Assembly: GCF_900114245.1 (NCBI RefSeq)
Contig: NZ_FOSK01000022.1
Coordinates: 1-51,401 of the forward strand
Origin: Pseudovibrio ascidiaceicola
Lineage (GTDB): Bacteria; Pseudomonadota; Alphaproteobacteria; Rhizobiales; Stappiaceae
DNA length: 51,401 bases
Direction: 5' to 3'
In this document: piece by piece, positions 27,309-36,483 of the stretch
Numbering within the stretch: position 1 is the stretch's first letter
Layout of the letters: each line of letters begins with the position of its first letter
Notes under the pieces: generated by a model
The model's database searches: none
Told to the model about the DNA's origin: nothing
What the model saw: only the letters and a program-made list of their open reading frames with translations
Made by a program: the position numbers and the translations under genes

Positions 27309-29089
27309 TCCTCGACAAACAGTATTGCAGCACAATGGTGGCGGATGCGACGAGTCCCTCGTTCTTGTGGCCAAAAGTCTGCAGGGCAGCGCTCGCAAAA
27401 TTACTTAGCGAGCTAACTTATGAAGAGGTTTTAGACCCCACTTTTACTGGCGGTGAATCTTTTGAACTACGCCTTGCCTCTGGTGTCCTCTACACGTTTC
27501 AGGCGCAAACCATGATCTGGGGGAACCTCTGGGTGGATACAGCTAGTATCACCCGGGCTCCCGCATCGACACTTCCATTGTCTCCTCTTCAATTCTCAGT
27601 GGATGCACAGGCCGAACTTGGCATGAAACCGGAAACACTGGCCACCTTTTTGCGTGAAATGTCCAACACTCTGCGTCAGGATTTATTTCTGGCGCAATCC
27701 TGCGAAGGTTATGATGCTGACACACTCCTACAAATGCAGCCATATGAGTTACACGCTCTGCTGGAAGGCCACCCAAAAGCCGTAGCGAATAAAGGGCGCC
27801 TTGGCTGGGGAGCAGAGGATGTCGCCCGCTTTGCGCCGGAGAGCCGACAACCGATCGAGTTATTATGGCTTGCTGCTCGCCGTGAGCATTGCGAGATCAG
27901 TGATAGCGATATCCATGCAGAAAAAAGCTTTCTAAAAGACACCTTAGGCGCAACTGAAATGACGCATCTAATGGACACTCTGAAAAACAAAGGAGGTACC
28001 TTAGAAAGCTACTGTCTCGTTCCTGTACACCCCTGGCAATGGGATCACGTGCTCCAACAAACGTACATCAATGATCTACAAACAGCAGATCTGATCATGC
28101 TCGGTAGTTTTGGCGGACGTTATGTTTCTGGCCCATCTTTACGGACACTCACCAGTCTGGATCGTCCTGAAAGCCCGGATGTAAAGGTTGCTCTGACGAT
28201 CCTGAATACTTCCGCTTGGCGAGGAATTCCTGGCAAGTACATCGCTCATGGATCTGACTTGTCTGAGTGGTTAGATGGCATCGTTCAAGCAGATGATCAC
28301 TTGAAGAATAAGGTTAGCATTCTAAAAGAACTGCGCGGTGTATGGTATCGCCATCCGTTTTACCAGCAGCTTCGCGATATTCCCTATCAGCATGATGAAA
28401 CTCTGGGTGTAATCTGGCGGGAACCTGCAGACTACAAAGTGGGACCAAATCGCCGAGCTTATCTTTACGCTGTCTTGTTGCACAAAGATGGTTCAGGCGT
28501 TCCCCTGGCTGCTCATCTCGCGCAAAAGGCAGATCTTAATTTAACGGATTGGCTGCAAAAGTTGTTTGAAGTTACCGTTGTGCCACTTTATCACATGCTC
28601 TGCGTATATGGGCTTGGTTTTATTGCTCACGGACAGAATATAACAGTTGTCCTAGAAGACAGCGTACCTGTCGGTATGGCAATCAAGGATTTGCAAGGAG
28701 ATGTCGATCTCGTAAATGAGATTTACCCTGAACAGTGCGATCTAACTGACGAACTGCGCGCATTACTACCAGCAAAGCCGCCAGCTTACATTGTACATGA
28801 CATTCAAACTGCTCATTTCGTCACGGTGCTTAGATTTCTTTCATCTTCGCTGGCACAAGCTGGGCAGATGACTGAGACATGTTTCTACCAAATTCTTGCA
28901 GATACGCTGAAGAGCTATACTGCCGCTAACCCGGAATATAGTGCACGCTTTAAGACATTTGAGCTGTTTGCGCCGACCATTCCCAGAGTGTGTATCAACA
29001 AAGTACGCTTTGAGATTGGATATGGTGACAGCGCTGAACGCCCGTTGCCTGCGCTTGGTATGGATTTGATTAATCCCCTACTCTGCTAA
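27305..29089 (+). CDS. iucC: NIS siderophore synthetase (IucA/IucC family), second copy
   Basis: A 594-residue paralogue of the synthetase at 24428. Motifs are YELHALLEGHPKAVANKGR, YCLVPVHPWQWDHVL, SLRTLTSLDRPESPDVKVA, ILNTSAWRGIPGKYI, YGLGFIAHGQNITVVL and IKDLQGDVDLV. The ILNTSxxRGIPGKYI block is typical of IucC-type enzymes, which add the second arm. ATG overlaps the stop of the acetyltransferase gene (ATGA). It closes the operon; a hairpin follows nine bases after the stop. No ferric-siderophore receptor gene is linked here. Confidence 0.9.
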   Translation: MILDKQYCSTMVADATSPSFLWPKVCRAALAKLLSELTYEEVLDPTFTGGESFELRLASGVLYTFQAQTMIWGNLWVDTASITRAPASTLPLSPLQFSVDAQAELGMKPETLATFLREMSNTLRQDLFLAQSCEGYDADTLLQMQPYELHALLEGHPKAVANKGRLGWGAEDVARFAPESRQPIELLWLAARREHCEISDSDIHAEKSFLKDTLGATEMTHLMDTLKNKGGTLESYCLVPVHPWQWDHVLQQTYINDLQTADLIMLGSFGGRYVSGPSLRTLTSLDRPESPDVKVALTILNTSAWRGIPGKYIAHGSDLSEWLDGIVQADDHLKNKVSILKELRGVWYRHPFYQQLRDIPYQHDETLGVIWREPADYKVGPNRRAYLYAVLLHKDGSGVPLAAHLAQKADLNLTDWLQKLFEVTVVPLYHMLCVYGLGFIAHGQNITVVLEDSVPVGMAIKDLQGDVDLVNEIYPEQCDLTDELRALLPAKPPAYIVHDIQTAHFVTVLRFLSSSLAQAGQMTETCFYQILADTLKSYTAANPEYSARFKTFELFAPTIPRVCINKVRFEIGYGDSAERPLPALGMDLINPLLC

Positions 29090-29097
29090 GAAGAAAA

Positions 29098-29125
29098 GGC
29101 AGCTCTGCGATCTGATAGAGCTGCC
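29098..29125 (+). terminator. hairpin ending the siderophore operon
   Basis: GGCAGCTCT (29098-29106) pairs with AGAGCTGCC (29117-29125), nine perfect base pairs, ten-base loop, followed by TCTCTGCCT. The weak T tract lowers certainty, but the position right after the operon's last stop fits a terminator. Confidence 0.6.
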
Positions 29126-29327
29126 TCTCTGCCTAATCTCTGACAATGAAGAAATCTGCTAGAACCCAACAAGATAACTGTTGTGGTGAGTTGATCTTTG
29201 CTGATCATAACAACCTGTTCTCACCGCCTGAACACTGTTCTTCTCAGTAATCAAACATTGGCAAACCCGATCAGAGGAGAGCTGCAATCAACGAAATTGT
29301 CGTCTTGCAGAAAAAATCTCTCACAAA

Positions 29328-30560
29328 TCAGGCTTGCGTAGTCATCACTTGCTCTTCCAAAACAGCACGAAGTTGTTGTGTTGCCTCCCACATATCTGCG
29401 TGTGAATGATAGAGCGGTGACAGGCCAAATCTCACTGCATTCGGGGAACGGAAAGAAGAGGTTATGTTTTTCTTCTTAAGCGCATCAACGATTTTGCTCC
29501 CATCTCCCGGAATGCAAACGCATACGTGCCCACCACGTTCATCACAATTCTCTGGGGACGCAAGTTCGACACCAAGATCGCCGCATTGTTCTTTGATAAG
29601 CGTAACAAACGTTTCGCTTAGAGAGCGATGCTTGGCCCAAACCTGATGCGGGTCAACCGAATTCCAGATCTCTGCTGCACACCAAAAAATCTCATTTGCA
29701 ATCACCTGCGGAGATCCGGTCATGTGGCGCAGAACACCTTCAGCTGGTTCAAATTGCTCAGAAAATGAAAATATATTTGCATGACCGATCCAACCAGAGA
29801 TCTCTGGCCAAATCTTATTCTGATGCTTTTTGTTGATGTATAGCCATGCAGGACCACCAGGACCGCCACACAAATACTTGTAACCACACCCAACCGCAAA
29901 ATCTGTTTGTGTACCCTCAACATCCAGCGGAATAGCACCCGCAGAATGAGAGAGATCCCAAAGTGTTAATGCCCCAACAGAACGGGCTTTGGCGTTGATT
30001 TGCTCCATGTTGAAACGACGCCCAGAGCGGTAATCCACTTGTGACAGATAAACGACTGCAACATCCTCAGTGATGGCATCAAGAATGTCCAAATCTGGGT
30101 CCGCATAGGCAACTTTCAGCTGGTCGCTGTGAGCGTTCTCCAAGCCTTGCGCTACGTGAAGATTGGTAGGGAATGTGGTCTTCTCGCTCAAAATCACTTG
30201 GCGATCCGGATTAAGCTTCAGCGCATCTGTCAGCAACTTGAACAGGTTTAGCGTGGTATTGTCATAGGCAAGCGTATCTTCTGGGGCAGCACCAATTAGG
30301 CGACTTATCGCAGCACCAATTTGCATAGGCCGGGCCATCCAGCTGGCCGCTGCCCAACTCGCGCTGCGTTCATCAGCCCATTCACTTTGAAACACCTGTG
30401 CAAGGTGCGCCGGAACTGACTTTGGCATAGATCCAAGAGAGTTCGCGTCTAAATGTATGACGCCGGGCCGTTCTTCAAACAACTCCTTGCAGTGTTTGAG
30501 CGGATCATTGTCGTCAAGCGCTATAATATCTTGATAATTCACTGAATTTCCAATCTTCAC
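29328..30560 (-). CDS. kynU: kynureninase
   Basis: A 410-residue PLP enzyme that cleaves kynurenine to anthranilate and alanine. The N-terminal block RPGVIHLDANSLGSMPKSVP, the SWAAASWMARP region, YLSQVDYRSGRRFNM, WDLSHSAGAIPLDV and the PLP-lysine segment GCGYKYLCGGPGGPAWLYI (Lys228) are all kynureninase signatures. Length is normal. It is third in a minus-strand operon after an XRE-cupin regulator and a VOC-bicupin protein (29-base gap), with a divergent amino-acid-type ABC importer. No tryptophan dioxygenase or formamidase is present in the window, so the pathway may start from imported kynurenine. Confidence 0.95.
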   Translation of the reverse strand: MKIGNSVNYQDIIALDDNDPLKHCKELFEERPGVIHLDANSLGSMPKSVPAHLAQVFQSEWADERSASWAAASWMARPMQIGAAISRLIGAAPEDTLAYDNTTLNLFKLLTDALKLNPDRQVILSEKTTFPTNLHVAQGLENAHSDQLKVAYADPDLDILDAITEDVAVVYLSQVDYRSGRRFNMEQINAKARSVGALTLWDLSHSAGAIPLDVEGTQTDFAVGCGYKYLCGGPGGPAWLYINKKHQNKIWPEISGWIGHANIFSFSEQFEPAEGVLRHMTGSPQVIANEIFWCAAEIWNSVDPHQVWAKHRSLSETFVTLIKEQCGDLGVELASPENCDERGGHVCVCIPGDGSKIVDALKKKNITSSFRSPNAVRFGLSPLYHSHADMWEATQQLRAVLEEQVMTTQA

Positions 30561-30589
30561 AATAGGATGTATGGAGGCAGCGAAGCCGT

Positions 30590-31738
30590 TTAGGAGGTAA
30601 CGTCATGAAGCTTGGTCTCAAAGCCTCCCGGCAACGAAACCTCCAAAATCTCGAGATCATCAGAACCATTAAGCAGTGATGATTTCATCGCCGGTGGTAT
30701 GACAAACGCATCTCCAGCTTTGACTTGATGGGCTTTACCCTCTTCATTGACCAGCGTAACGTTGCCTTCCATGACAAAAGAAAACAAGATATCCGAAGTG
30801 TGACTGGTAACAGCCCCAGTTGGCCCCGTCGTTGCGCGGGCGACTTGTACATTGGCAACCTGTTTAGTTGCTAAGCCAATGCCTGTATCTCTGCATTCAA
30901 AGCCATCAAGGCGATGAGGCTGCCATATGGCGCTATCTAATTGATGATGAACAAATTTTTGCCCCTGAAACTCACGCTCTGGATTGACGGTTCCATTCGG
31001 TAAGTCCATCTCGTGATCAATGCTGGTGATATGTTCTGCCGGAACGCCAATTTCAATTACTTCGAGCTCACCAGAAGACTCCAGTACGCGATGCCGGATC
31101 TCTGGAGGTTGGATAACACAGTCGCCAGCTTTGAGGATAAATGGCTCACCTTGATCTTCATAAACAAGCCGGACCCAGCCGCGATAGCAAAAAATCAACT
31201 GAAACCCAACGGTGTGATAATGCACCATATCCGGAACAGGACCTGCATCTGGAATGCGGATGTGAGAGGCGATAATACTACCACCTAGCCGATCCGGGAT
31301 CAGATCACGATACTGCATACCAGCGCGACCAATCACCCAAGGATCATTGTCAATCATATGCCTGACTATGAAAGAGTGTTGAGTTTTGGGCATTTCCAGT
31401 GGTGGTGAGGCGTCAATAATCTCAATTTTAGTGCCATTTGGCGCGATTAGTTCGGTTTGCCCTTCAGCAAAATCAGCAGGCTCTTTGCATAGTAAACGCA
31501 GTGTTCCTGGTTGTTCTGATGCACCTTTTTCCAGGCGCACCCGAAGACCGTGACCAGACATCACCGCAATAGCAGGATTGTCAGCTGGGAAAATCATATC
31601 CAGCTTCATACCGAGGATCTTGCTGAAAAACGGCAAGTCCTCCTTTAGATCGTTGGTTGGCAACCGTATTTCAGCAGATGCAATGTGATCTACGTTGGTT
31701 TCTAACTGTGCCACTTGACGTCCCTCCCAGAATTTCAA
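30590..31738 (-). CDS. VOC (glyoxalase)-bicupin fusion protein, unknown reaction
   Basis: A 382-residue three-domain protein. Residues about 15-110 resemble a VOC/glyoxalase fold (DHIASAEIRLPTNDL, FFSKILGMKLDMIF). Residues about 150-235 form a cupin with a probable metal site H173, H175, Q180, H216 (VHYHTVGFQLIFCYRGWV, PPEIRHRV). Residues about 290-375 form a second cupin without the His set. Cupins in kynurenine routes include 3-hydroxyanthranilate dioxygenase, but this protein is much larger and not of that family. It sits between the regulator and kynU with about 30-base gaps, so a role in handling a kynurenine-derived ring compound is plausible but unproven. Confidence 0.75.
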   Translation of the reverse strand: MKFWEGRQVAQLETNVDHIASAEIRLPTNDLKEDLPFFSKILGMKLDMIFPADNPAIAVMSGHGLRVRLEKGASEQPGTLRLLCKEPADFAEGQTELIAPNGTKIEIIDASPPLEMPKTQHSFIVRHMIDNDPWVIGRAGMQYRDLIPDRLGGSIIASHIRIPDAGPVPDMVHYHTVGFQLIFCYRGWVRLVYEDQGEPFILKAGDCVIQPPEIRHRVLESSGELEVIEIGVPAEHITSIDHEMDLPNGTVNPEREFQGQKFVHHQLDSAIWQPHRLDGFECRDTGIGLATKQVANVQVARATTGPTGAVTSHTSDILFSFVMEGNVTLVNEEGKAHQVKAGDAFVIPPAMKSSLLNGSDDLEILEVSLPGGFETKLHDVTS

Positions 31739-31768
31739 ATGTGATAATCAAAATAGAGTTGGTGGTGC

Positions 31769-32437
31769 TTATTCACCCTCACTTTTGAGGTGCGTGGCAT
31801 CAATCGTCGCGATCACCAAAATACGCGCCGGAGTATCGCCTGCACAAACGTAAGCATGCTTCATTGAACTATCGAAATAGATGGAATCTTCAGCCTCCAG
31901 GAGCAGAGGCGCATAGTGTTCTGAATGCAAATGCAAGTTTCCCTCCAGCACAATCAAAAACTCTTCACCCGGATGAGCATGTAATCCGCCAACCTCTTCC
32001 AGAGTTTGTCCTGCTACAATATCAATGGCTGGGTTCATCATTTTGTTGGTGATGTCGTTACTCAACACCTGAGCACTATAGCGTTCTGTTTCCAGAAAAA
32101 CGCCCTGCCCTTTGCGCGTAATGCTGCGAATGCCACTGCGAGCCGGACTGCCCGGATTTTCAAAGAATGCAGACATATCTACATTGAGAGCTTGCGATAA
32201 AACATAAAGATTAGCAGCGCTCATCAGCGTTTGATCATTCTCCACACGAGACAATGTCGCCTCTGAAATCCCAGTCTGTATGGAGAGCTCACTGAGTGAT
32301 AACTGCAATGCTTTACGGAAGGTTTTCACACGCTCACCAATGTGCAATTTCTCTTGCCTCTTCGAGTTCGTAGGCTTCCGAGAGATCGCTGCCGTATTAC
32401 TTGTTTCACGTCGCAAAATAGATAATGCCTCGCTCAA
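31769..32437 (-). CDS. XRE-cupin transcriptional regulator
   Basis: A 222-residue regulator. The N-terminal helix-turn-helix (residues about 35-88, TFRKALQLSLSELSIQTGISEATLSR, here quoted in part: LSLSELSIQTGISEATLSRV) is followed by a C-terminal cupin sensor domain (about 135-210, HAHPGEEFLIVLEG, DSIYFDSSMKHAYV). This architecture controls amino-acid and polyamine catabolic genes, with the cupin thought to bind the effector. It heads the operon with the bicupin gene and kynU and is divergent from the ABC importer. Two perfect inverted repeats at 32490 and 32513 in the shared promoter region are candidate binding sites. Confidence 0.88.
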   Translation of the reverse strand: MSEALSILRRETSNTAAISRKPTNSKRQEKLHIGERVKTFRKALQLSLSELSIQTGISEATLSRVENDQTLMSAANLYVLSQALNVDMSAFFENPGSPARSGIRSITRKGQGVFLETERYSAQVLSNDITNKMMNPAIDIVAGQTLEEVGGLHAHPGEEFLIVLEGNLHLHSEHYAPLLLEAEDSIYFDSSMKHAYVCAGDTPARILVIATIDATHLKSEGE

Positions 32438-32489
32438 TTAGCTTACTTGCTTGTTCGTGCATTTAATTGTTGTGACACACAATAGAATG

Positions 32490-32528
32490 ACTAATTTCAT
32501 TAGTGCAAGAGAATTTCATAATTGAAAT
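32490..32528. promoter_or_regulatory. two inverted repeats in the divergent promoter, candidate operators
   Basis: ACTAAT-TTC-ATTAGT at 32490-32504 and ATTTCA-TAAT-TGAAAT at 32513-32528 are both perfect. They lie 53-91 bases upstream of the regulator start, and about 255 bases from the binding-protein gene. Binding by the XRE-cupin regulator is inference. Confidence 0.5.
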
Positions 32529-32783
32529 ATAAAATAACATTTGTCCAAGAAGTTAGGTCGAGTGGGCAATTTCTGATGATATCTCTTTGTCATCAAAACA
32601 GGAAAACAGCAGACTATGAGGATACTTGCGCTTCTGGAGAGGTGATTGACAGCATCTTGCGCATATGCAAGTGTTTTTACGTATTACGCCGTTTGTAGCA
32701 GTAAGAATCTCCGATATTGTGGGAGATAGCTGAAATCAATGAGGCCAAAGCCTTCCGACGGTGCAATGCAATGGGAGGGATTT

Positions 32784-33989
32784 ATGAATAAGACTCTTTT
32801 GATGCTGACGACAGCAGCATGCATAACATTTGCAGGTTCGGCTTGGGCCGAAGATATTAAAGTTGGGGCTTTGATGGGCGTGACGGGGCCTCTCGCCAAC
32901 TTTATTCCACCAATCCTCAACGGGGCAAAATTAGCAGAGGCAGACGTGAACAAAGGCGGTGGTTTGTTGGACGGGCAAACCATGAAGCTTGTTGTTGCGG
33001 ACAGTCAGGCATCTGCACAGCCATCAGTTGATGCAGCGGGTAAATTGGTAAACATTGAGAACGTTGTGGCGATCATGGGAGCACTGTCTTCTGGCGCGAC
33101 CATTGCTGCGGCAAATGCGGTTGCTATTCCAAACGGCGTGCTTCAGGTTTCTCCAACAGCGACAGCACCAAGCATGACCAATTTGGAAGACAATGACTAT
33201 GTCTACCGCATTGTTCCAAGCGACAACTATCAAGGTAAAGTGCTCGCGCGCGCCGTTCTGGAAGAAGGCTTTAAAAAGGTTGCAATTACATATGTTAACA
33301 ATGACTACGGCGTCGGCATAGGTAATACTTTTAAGGTTGAATACGAGAAGTTGGGTGGGGTAGTCACCAAATTCTCCAAGCATGAAGACAAGAAAAACTC
33401 ATACCGCGGGGAGTTGGCGACCCTGGCATCCAGCGGTGCTGATGCACTTGTCGTCATTGCTTATGCAGCCGGCAGTGGTGCGAAGATCGTCAAGCAATCA
33501 TTGGAAAATGGCTTCTTCGAAAAGTTCATTGGTACAGACGGTCTGCGGGATGACATCTTAATTCAGCAAATTGGTGCTGAAGCTCTTGCCAGTTCCTTCT
33601 TTACCTCACCAAGTTCTCCGAGCTCAAATGAAGCTACAGAAGCGTTCCATGCTCGGTTTGACGAGACATTTGGCGGCGGGTCAGACAAGCCATTTGTAGA
33701 TCAGGCCTATGACGCTACCATGTTGATTGCGTTGGCAATTCAACAAGCTGGTTCAACCGATCGTACCGCTGTAAAAAATGCGCTTCGTTCTGTTGCAAAT
33801 GCACCAGGTGAGATTGTGGGTCCGGGTGAATGGGCGAAAGCACGTGAGTTGATCTCTGCGGGCAAAGACATCAATTACGAGGGCGTTTCTGGGGCCCACG
33901 AGTTTGATGCGAATGGAGATGTCGCAGGTTATATCGGCAAGTATATCGTCGAAGGCGACAGCTACAAGCAAACCAAAATCTTCAATTAG
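32784..33989 (+). CDS. periplasmic binding protein of a branched-chain-type ABC importer
   Basis: A 401-residue type I periplasmic binding protein (LivK-like). The signal peptide is MNKTLLMLTTAACITFAGSA, cleaved before EDIKVGALMG. The body shows GVTGPLANFIPPILNGAKLA, ALSSGATIAAANAVAIPNGV, the hinge AITYVNNDYGVGIG and VDQAYDATMLIALAI. ATG 32784 follows GGGAGGG and is preferred over 32739. The ligand is not evident; linkage with kynureninase and an amino-acid-type regulator suggests kynurenine, tryptophan or another aromatic compound. A stem-loop separates it from the ATPase gene, which usually lets the binding protein be made in excess. Confidence 0.9.
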   Translation: MNKTLLMLTTAACITFAGSAWAEDIKVGALMGVTGPLANFIPPILNGAKLAEADVNKGGGLLDGQTMKLVVADSQASAQPSVDAAGKLVNIENVVAIMGALSSGATIAAANAVAIPNGVLQVSPTATAPSMTNLEDNDYVYRIVPSDNYQGKVLARAVLEEGFKKVAITYVNNDYGVGIGNTFKVEYEKLGGVVTKFSKHEDKKNSYRGELATLASSGADALVVIAYAAGSGAKIVKQSLENGFFEKFIGTDGLRDDILIQQIGAEALASSFFTSPSSPSSNEATEAFHARFDETFGGGSDKPFVDQAYDATMLIALAIQQAGSTDRTAVKNALRSVANAPGEIVGPGEWAKARELISAGKDINYEGVSGAHEFDANGDVAGYIGKYIVEGDSYKQTKIFN

Positions 33990-34028
33990 TTCAGACTTCT
34001 ACCACAAGAGGTTGAATTTTGCCGAGTA

Positions 34029-34056
34029 ATGACCGGGCTCTTCTGGGCCTGGTCAT
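34029..34056 (+). other. intercistronic stem-loop between binding protein and transporter genes
   Basis: ATGACC (34029-34034) pairs with GGTCAT (34051-34056); the inner part adds GGGC/GGCC pairing. It lies 40 bases after the binding-protein stop and about 50 before the next gene. Likely stabilises the upstream message or partly terminates. Confidence 0.5.
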
Positions 34057-34104
34057 GTTGGACCGTGTCATGACGGTGCAGTCAATGAGAATTTGGGAAT
34101 ACAA

Positions 34105-34881
34105 ATGATCCAGCTTGAGAATGTATCAAAACGATTTGGTGGATTAACTGCCGTTCACAACTGCTCATTTTCAATTCCGACAGGCCAAATTACGGGAGTT
34201 ATCGGGCCTAATGGCGCGGGTAAGACTACTGTTTTCAATATGATAGCTGGCCTACTTCAGCCAAGCAGCGGGCAAATTTTTCTTGATGGAGAAGACATTA
34301 CTTCCTTGCCAGCACACAAGCGTCAGAGCAAAGGGCTTTATCGGACCTTCCAATTGGCACACGAATTCTCACGTATGACTGTGGTTGAGAACCTGATGGT
34401 CGCAGCGGATAGCTCCATCGGAGAGAATGTGTTCAATGCAATTTTCCGCCCCTCCATCTTTCAAAAGCATGAGCATGCGGCATACGATAAAGCTATGGAA
34501 ACACTGCGTTTTTTGGAGATTGAGAAGTTGCAGGATGAGCTGGCGGGAAACCTTTCCGGCGGGCAAAAGAAGCTGCTGGAACTTGGCAGAACCTTGATGC
34601 AGACACCAAAAGTCATCTTGCTGGATGAAATCGGCGCAGGCGTAAACCGCAGCCTACTCAGTAAGATCGCTGTGAAGATCCAACAGCTGAATGACGATTT
34701 CGGCTACACCTTCTGCCTGATTGAACATGATCTGGATTACGTCTCGCGGCTTTGCGACGAGGTTGTCGTACTGGCACAAGCCACTGTTTTAACGACAGGA
34801 ACCATCGATAAAATTAAACGTGACGAGCGCGTGGTGGAGGCCTACTTCGGTGGCGGCAAATATGAGGGTGCCCATGCCTGA
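34105..34881 (+). CDS. livG: ABC importer ATPase, LivG type
   Basis: A 258-residue ATPase. Walker A is GPNGAGKTT (residues 34-42), the Q-loop segment TFQLAHEFSRMTVVENL, the signature LSGGQKKLLELGR (150-162) and Walker B VILLDEIGAGVN. The usual DEPxAG after Walker B is DEIGAG, a mild deviation. LivG-type ATPases have the long insert seen before the signature. ATG 34105 is preferred over a TTG at 34093. It overlaps livF by eight bases. The substrate is shared with the binding protein upstream. Confidence 0.92.
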   Translation: MIQLENVSKRFGGLTAVHNCSFSIPTGQITGVIGPNGAGKTTVFNMIAGLLQPSSGQIFLDGEDITSLPAHKRQSKGLYRTFQLAHEFSRMTVVENLMVAADSSIGENVFNAIFRPSIFQKHEHAAYDKAMETLRFLEIEKLQDELAGNLSGGQKKLLELGRTLMQTPKVILLDEIGAGVNRSLLSKIAVKIQQLNDDFGYTFCLIEHDLDYVSRLCDEVVVLAQATVLTTGTIDKIKRDERVVEAYFGGGKYEGAHA

Positions 34882-35599
34882 TCCGATTTTGAACATCCAA
34901 AACCTAACTGCAGGCTATGGTGCAACGCCTATTATTCATTGCGTTGATTTGTGCGTTCATTTGAAAGGAATAGTGGTAATTGTGGGACCAAATGGGGCTG
35001 GCAAGTCCACTTTGTTAAAATCAGTCTTTGCTCTCAATAAATATTTTTCTGGCTCCGTAGAGTTCATGGGGCATTCGATTGTCGGCGTCAAAACTGCGAA
35101 CCTCGTTCCCATGGGCATTTCTGCCGTTCCGCAAACCAGCAATGTATTTGCAAATTTGACAGTACGTGAAAACTTGCAGGTGGGAACGTATGCAGCACCA
35201 CCGAAAAATGCAGCTGCGACATTGGATATGATCCTGACACTCTTTCCAGACCTTCGAGAAAAACTGAACCAGCCAGCTGGGCAGCTCTCTGGTGGCCAAC
35301 GACAAATGGTTGCTATCGGAAGAGCGATGATGAGCGATCCAAAGCTGTTGTTATTGGATGAACCGACAGCCGGGTTGTCGCCTGCTTATCTGGAACGGAT
35401 CTTTGATCTGATCCAGCAAATTCGCGAAGCCGGCATCTCTGTGTTGCTGGTTGAGCAAAACGCCAAACAAGCCCTGCGCATCGCTGATATGGGGTATGTG
35501 CTGGTAAACGGAAAGAACGGATATACGGATACAGGCAAGAACCTTCTAGCTAATGATGAGGTGCGGCATGCATTTCTTGGCGGGGGGCTGCCAGCATGA
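34874..35599 (+). CDS. livF: ABC importer ATPase, LivF type
   Basis: A 241-residue ATPase with Walker A GPNGAGKST (residues 38-46), the segment VPQTSNVFANLTVRENL, signature LSGGQRQMVAIGRAM, Walker B LLLLDEPTAGLSP and the H-loop position occupied by glutamine (VEQNAKQAL), as is normal in LivF. The start overlaps the end of livG and its stop overlaps the livH start by ATGA, so the four transporter genes are translationally coupled. Confidence 0.93.
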   Translation: MPDPILNIQNLTAGYGATPIIHCVDLCVHLKGIVVIVGPNGAGKSTLLKSVFALNKYFSGSVEFMGHSIVGVKTANLVPMGISAVPQTSNVFANLTVRENLQVGTYAAPPKNAAATLDMILTLFPDLREKLNQPAGQLSGGQRQMVAIGRAMMSDPKLLLLDEPTAGLSPAYLERIFDLIQQIREAGISVLLVEQNAKQALRIADMGYVLVNGKNGYTDTGKNLLANDEVRHAFLGGGLPA

Positions 35600-36483
35600 T
35601 TGATTTCATCAACTACTATCTCATACCGGGCATAACTCTTGGCAGTATATATGCGTTGGGTGCTGTCGGTATCTCGATGATTTTCGGCATTTTACGATTT
35701 GCACATTTCGCGCATGGCGACTTGATGACCACCGGCGCTTACATTGCTCTGACAGCAGTTTGGACACTTGGGCTTCCGGCACTTGCTGCTATTCCGATCG
35801 CGGTTGTAGGAACGGCACTGGTGGCCGTGTTTCTGGATAAGGCGTTCTATAAGCCGCTGCGAGATTTACCAAGCATCTACACTGTCATCGCTTCCTTTGG
35901 CGTCGCGCTTATCCTACGCTCGGCTATCCAGTTATTGTGGGGCACGGACTCCCAAGTCTATGTGGTCGGCTTTCAAAAACCGCTGATCTTTTTTGATAGT
36001 CTCCGCATCGCTCTTCGGCATATGCAAATCATTGCGTTTACGGTCGCTATTGCCATTACGCTGCATTTCTTCCTGTCTTATTCTAAAACAGGGAAATCCA
36101 TGCGAGCAGTTGCAGATGACCCAGAGTTAGCGCGAATTGCCGGACTTGATACAGAAAAGATCGTTCGGTGGACTTGGATTATTGGAGGTGGCCTTGCTGC
36201 CATTGGTGGTGTGTTTGTGGGATTGGATACGGACATTCACACAAACCTAGGTTGGAACTTATTATTACCTATGTTTGCGGCAGCTTTGTTGGGCGGAATT
36301 GGCCGCCCCTTAGGAGCTATGCTGGGAGGCTTGATTATCGGTGTCGCTGAGGAGATTTGTACGTTCCCGATCATGGACATAGAGATCATCTCGCCCAGCT
36401 ACAAAAGTGCGATTGCCTTCATCATCATGCTAGCTCTGTTGTTGTTCCGCCCGCAAGGCCTCCTAAAAGGAAGGGTGCTTTGA
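35596..36483 (+). CDS. livH: ABC importer permease, LivH type
   Basis: A 295-residue membrane protein with about eight spans. Family segments are ITLGSIYALGAVGISMIFGI, FAHGDLMTTGAYIAL, SKTGKSMRAVADDPELARIAGLD (the coupling loop, quoted in part: SMRAVADDPELARIAGLD) and the C-terminal LLFRPQGLLKGRVL. It forms the translocation pore together with LivM. Coupled to both neighbours by overlapping stop/start codons. Confidence 0.93.
   Translation: MIDFINYYLIPGITLGSIYALGAVGISMIFGILRFAHFAHGDLMTTGAYIALTAVWTLGLPALAAIPIAVVGTALVAVFLDKAFYKPLRDLPSIYTVIASFGVALILRSAIQLLWGTDSQVYVVGFQKPLIFFDSLRIALRHMQIIAFTVAIAITLHFFLSYSKTGKSMRAVADDPELARIAGLDTEKIVRWTWIIGGGLAAIGGVFVGLDTDIHTNLGWNLLLPMFAAALLGGIGRPLGAMLGGLIIGVAEEICTFPIMDIEIISPSYKSAIAFIIMLALLLFRPQGLLKGRVL

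Noticed and set aside
36357-36482. 5' extension of the livM frame
   Set aside because: It would overlap livH by 127 bases; the ATG at 36483 coupled to the livH stop gives the standard LivM length.
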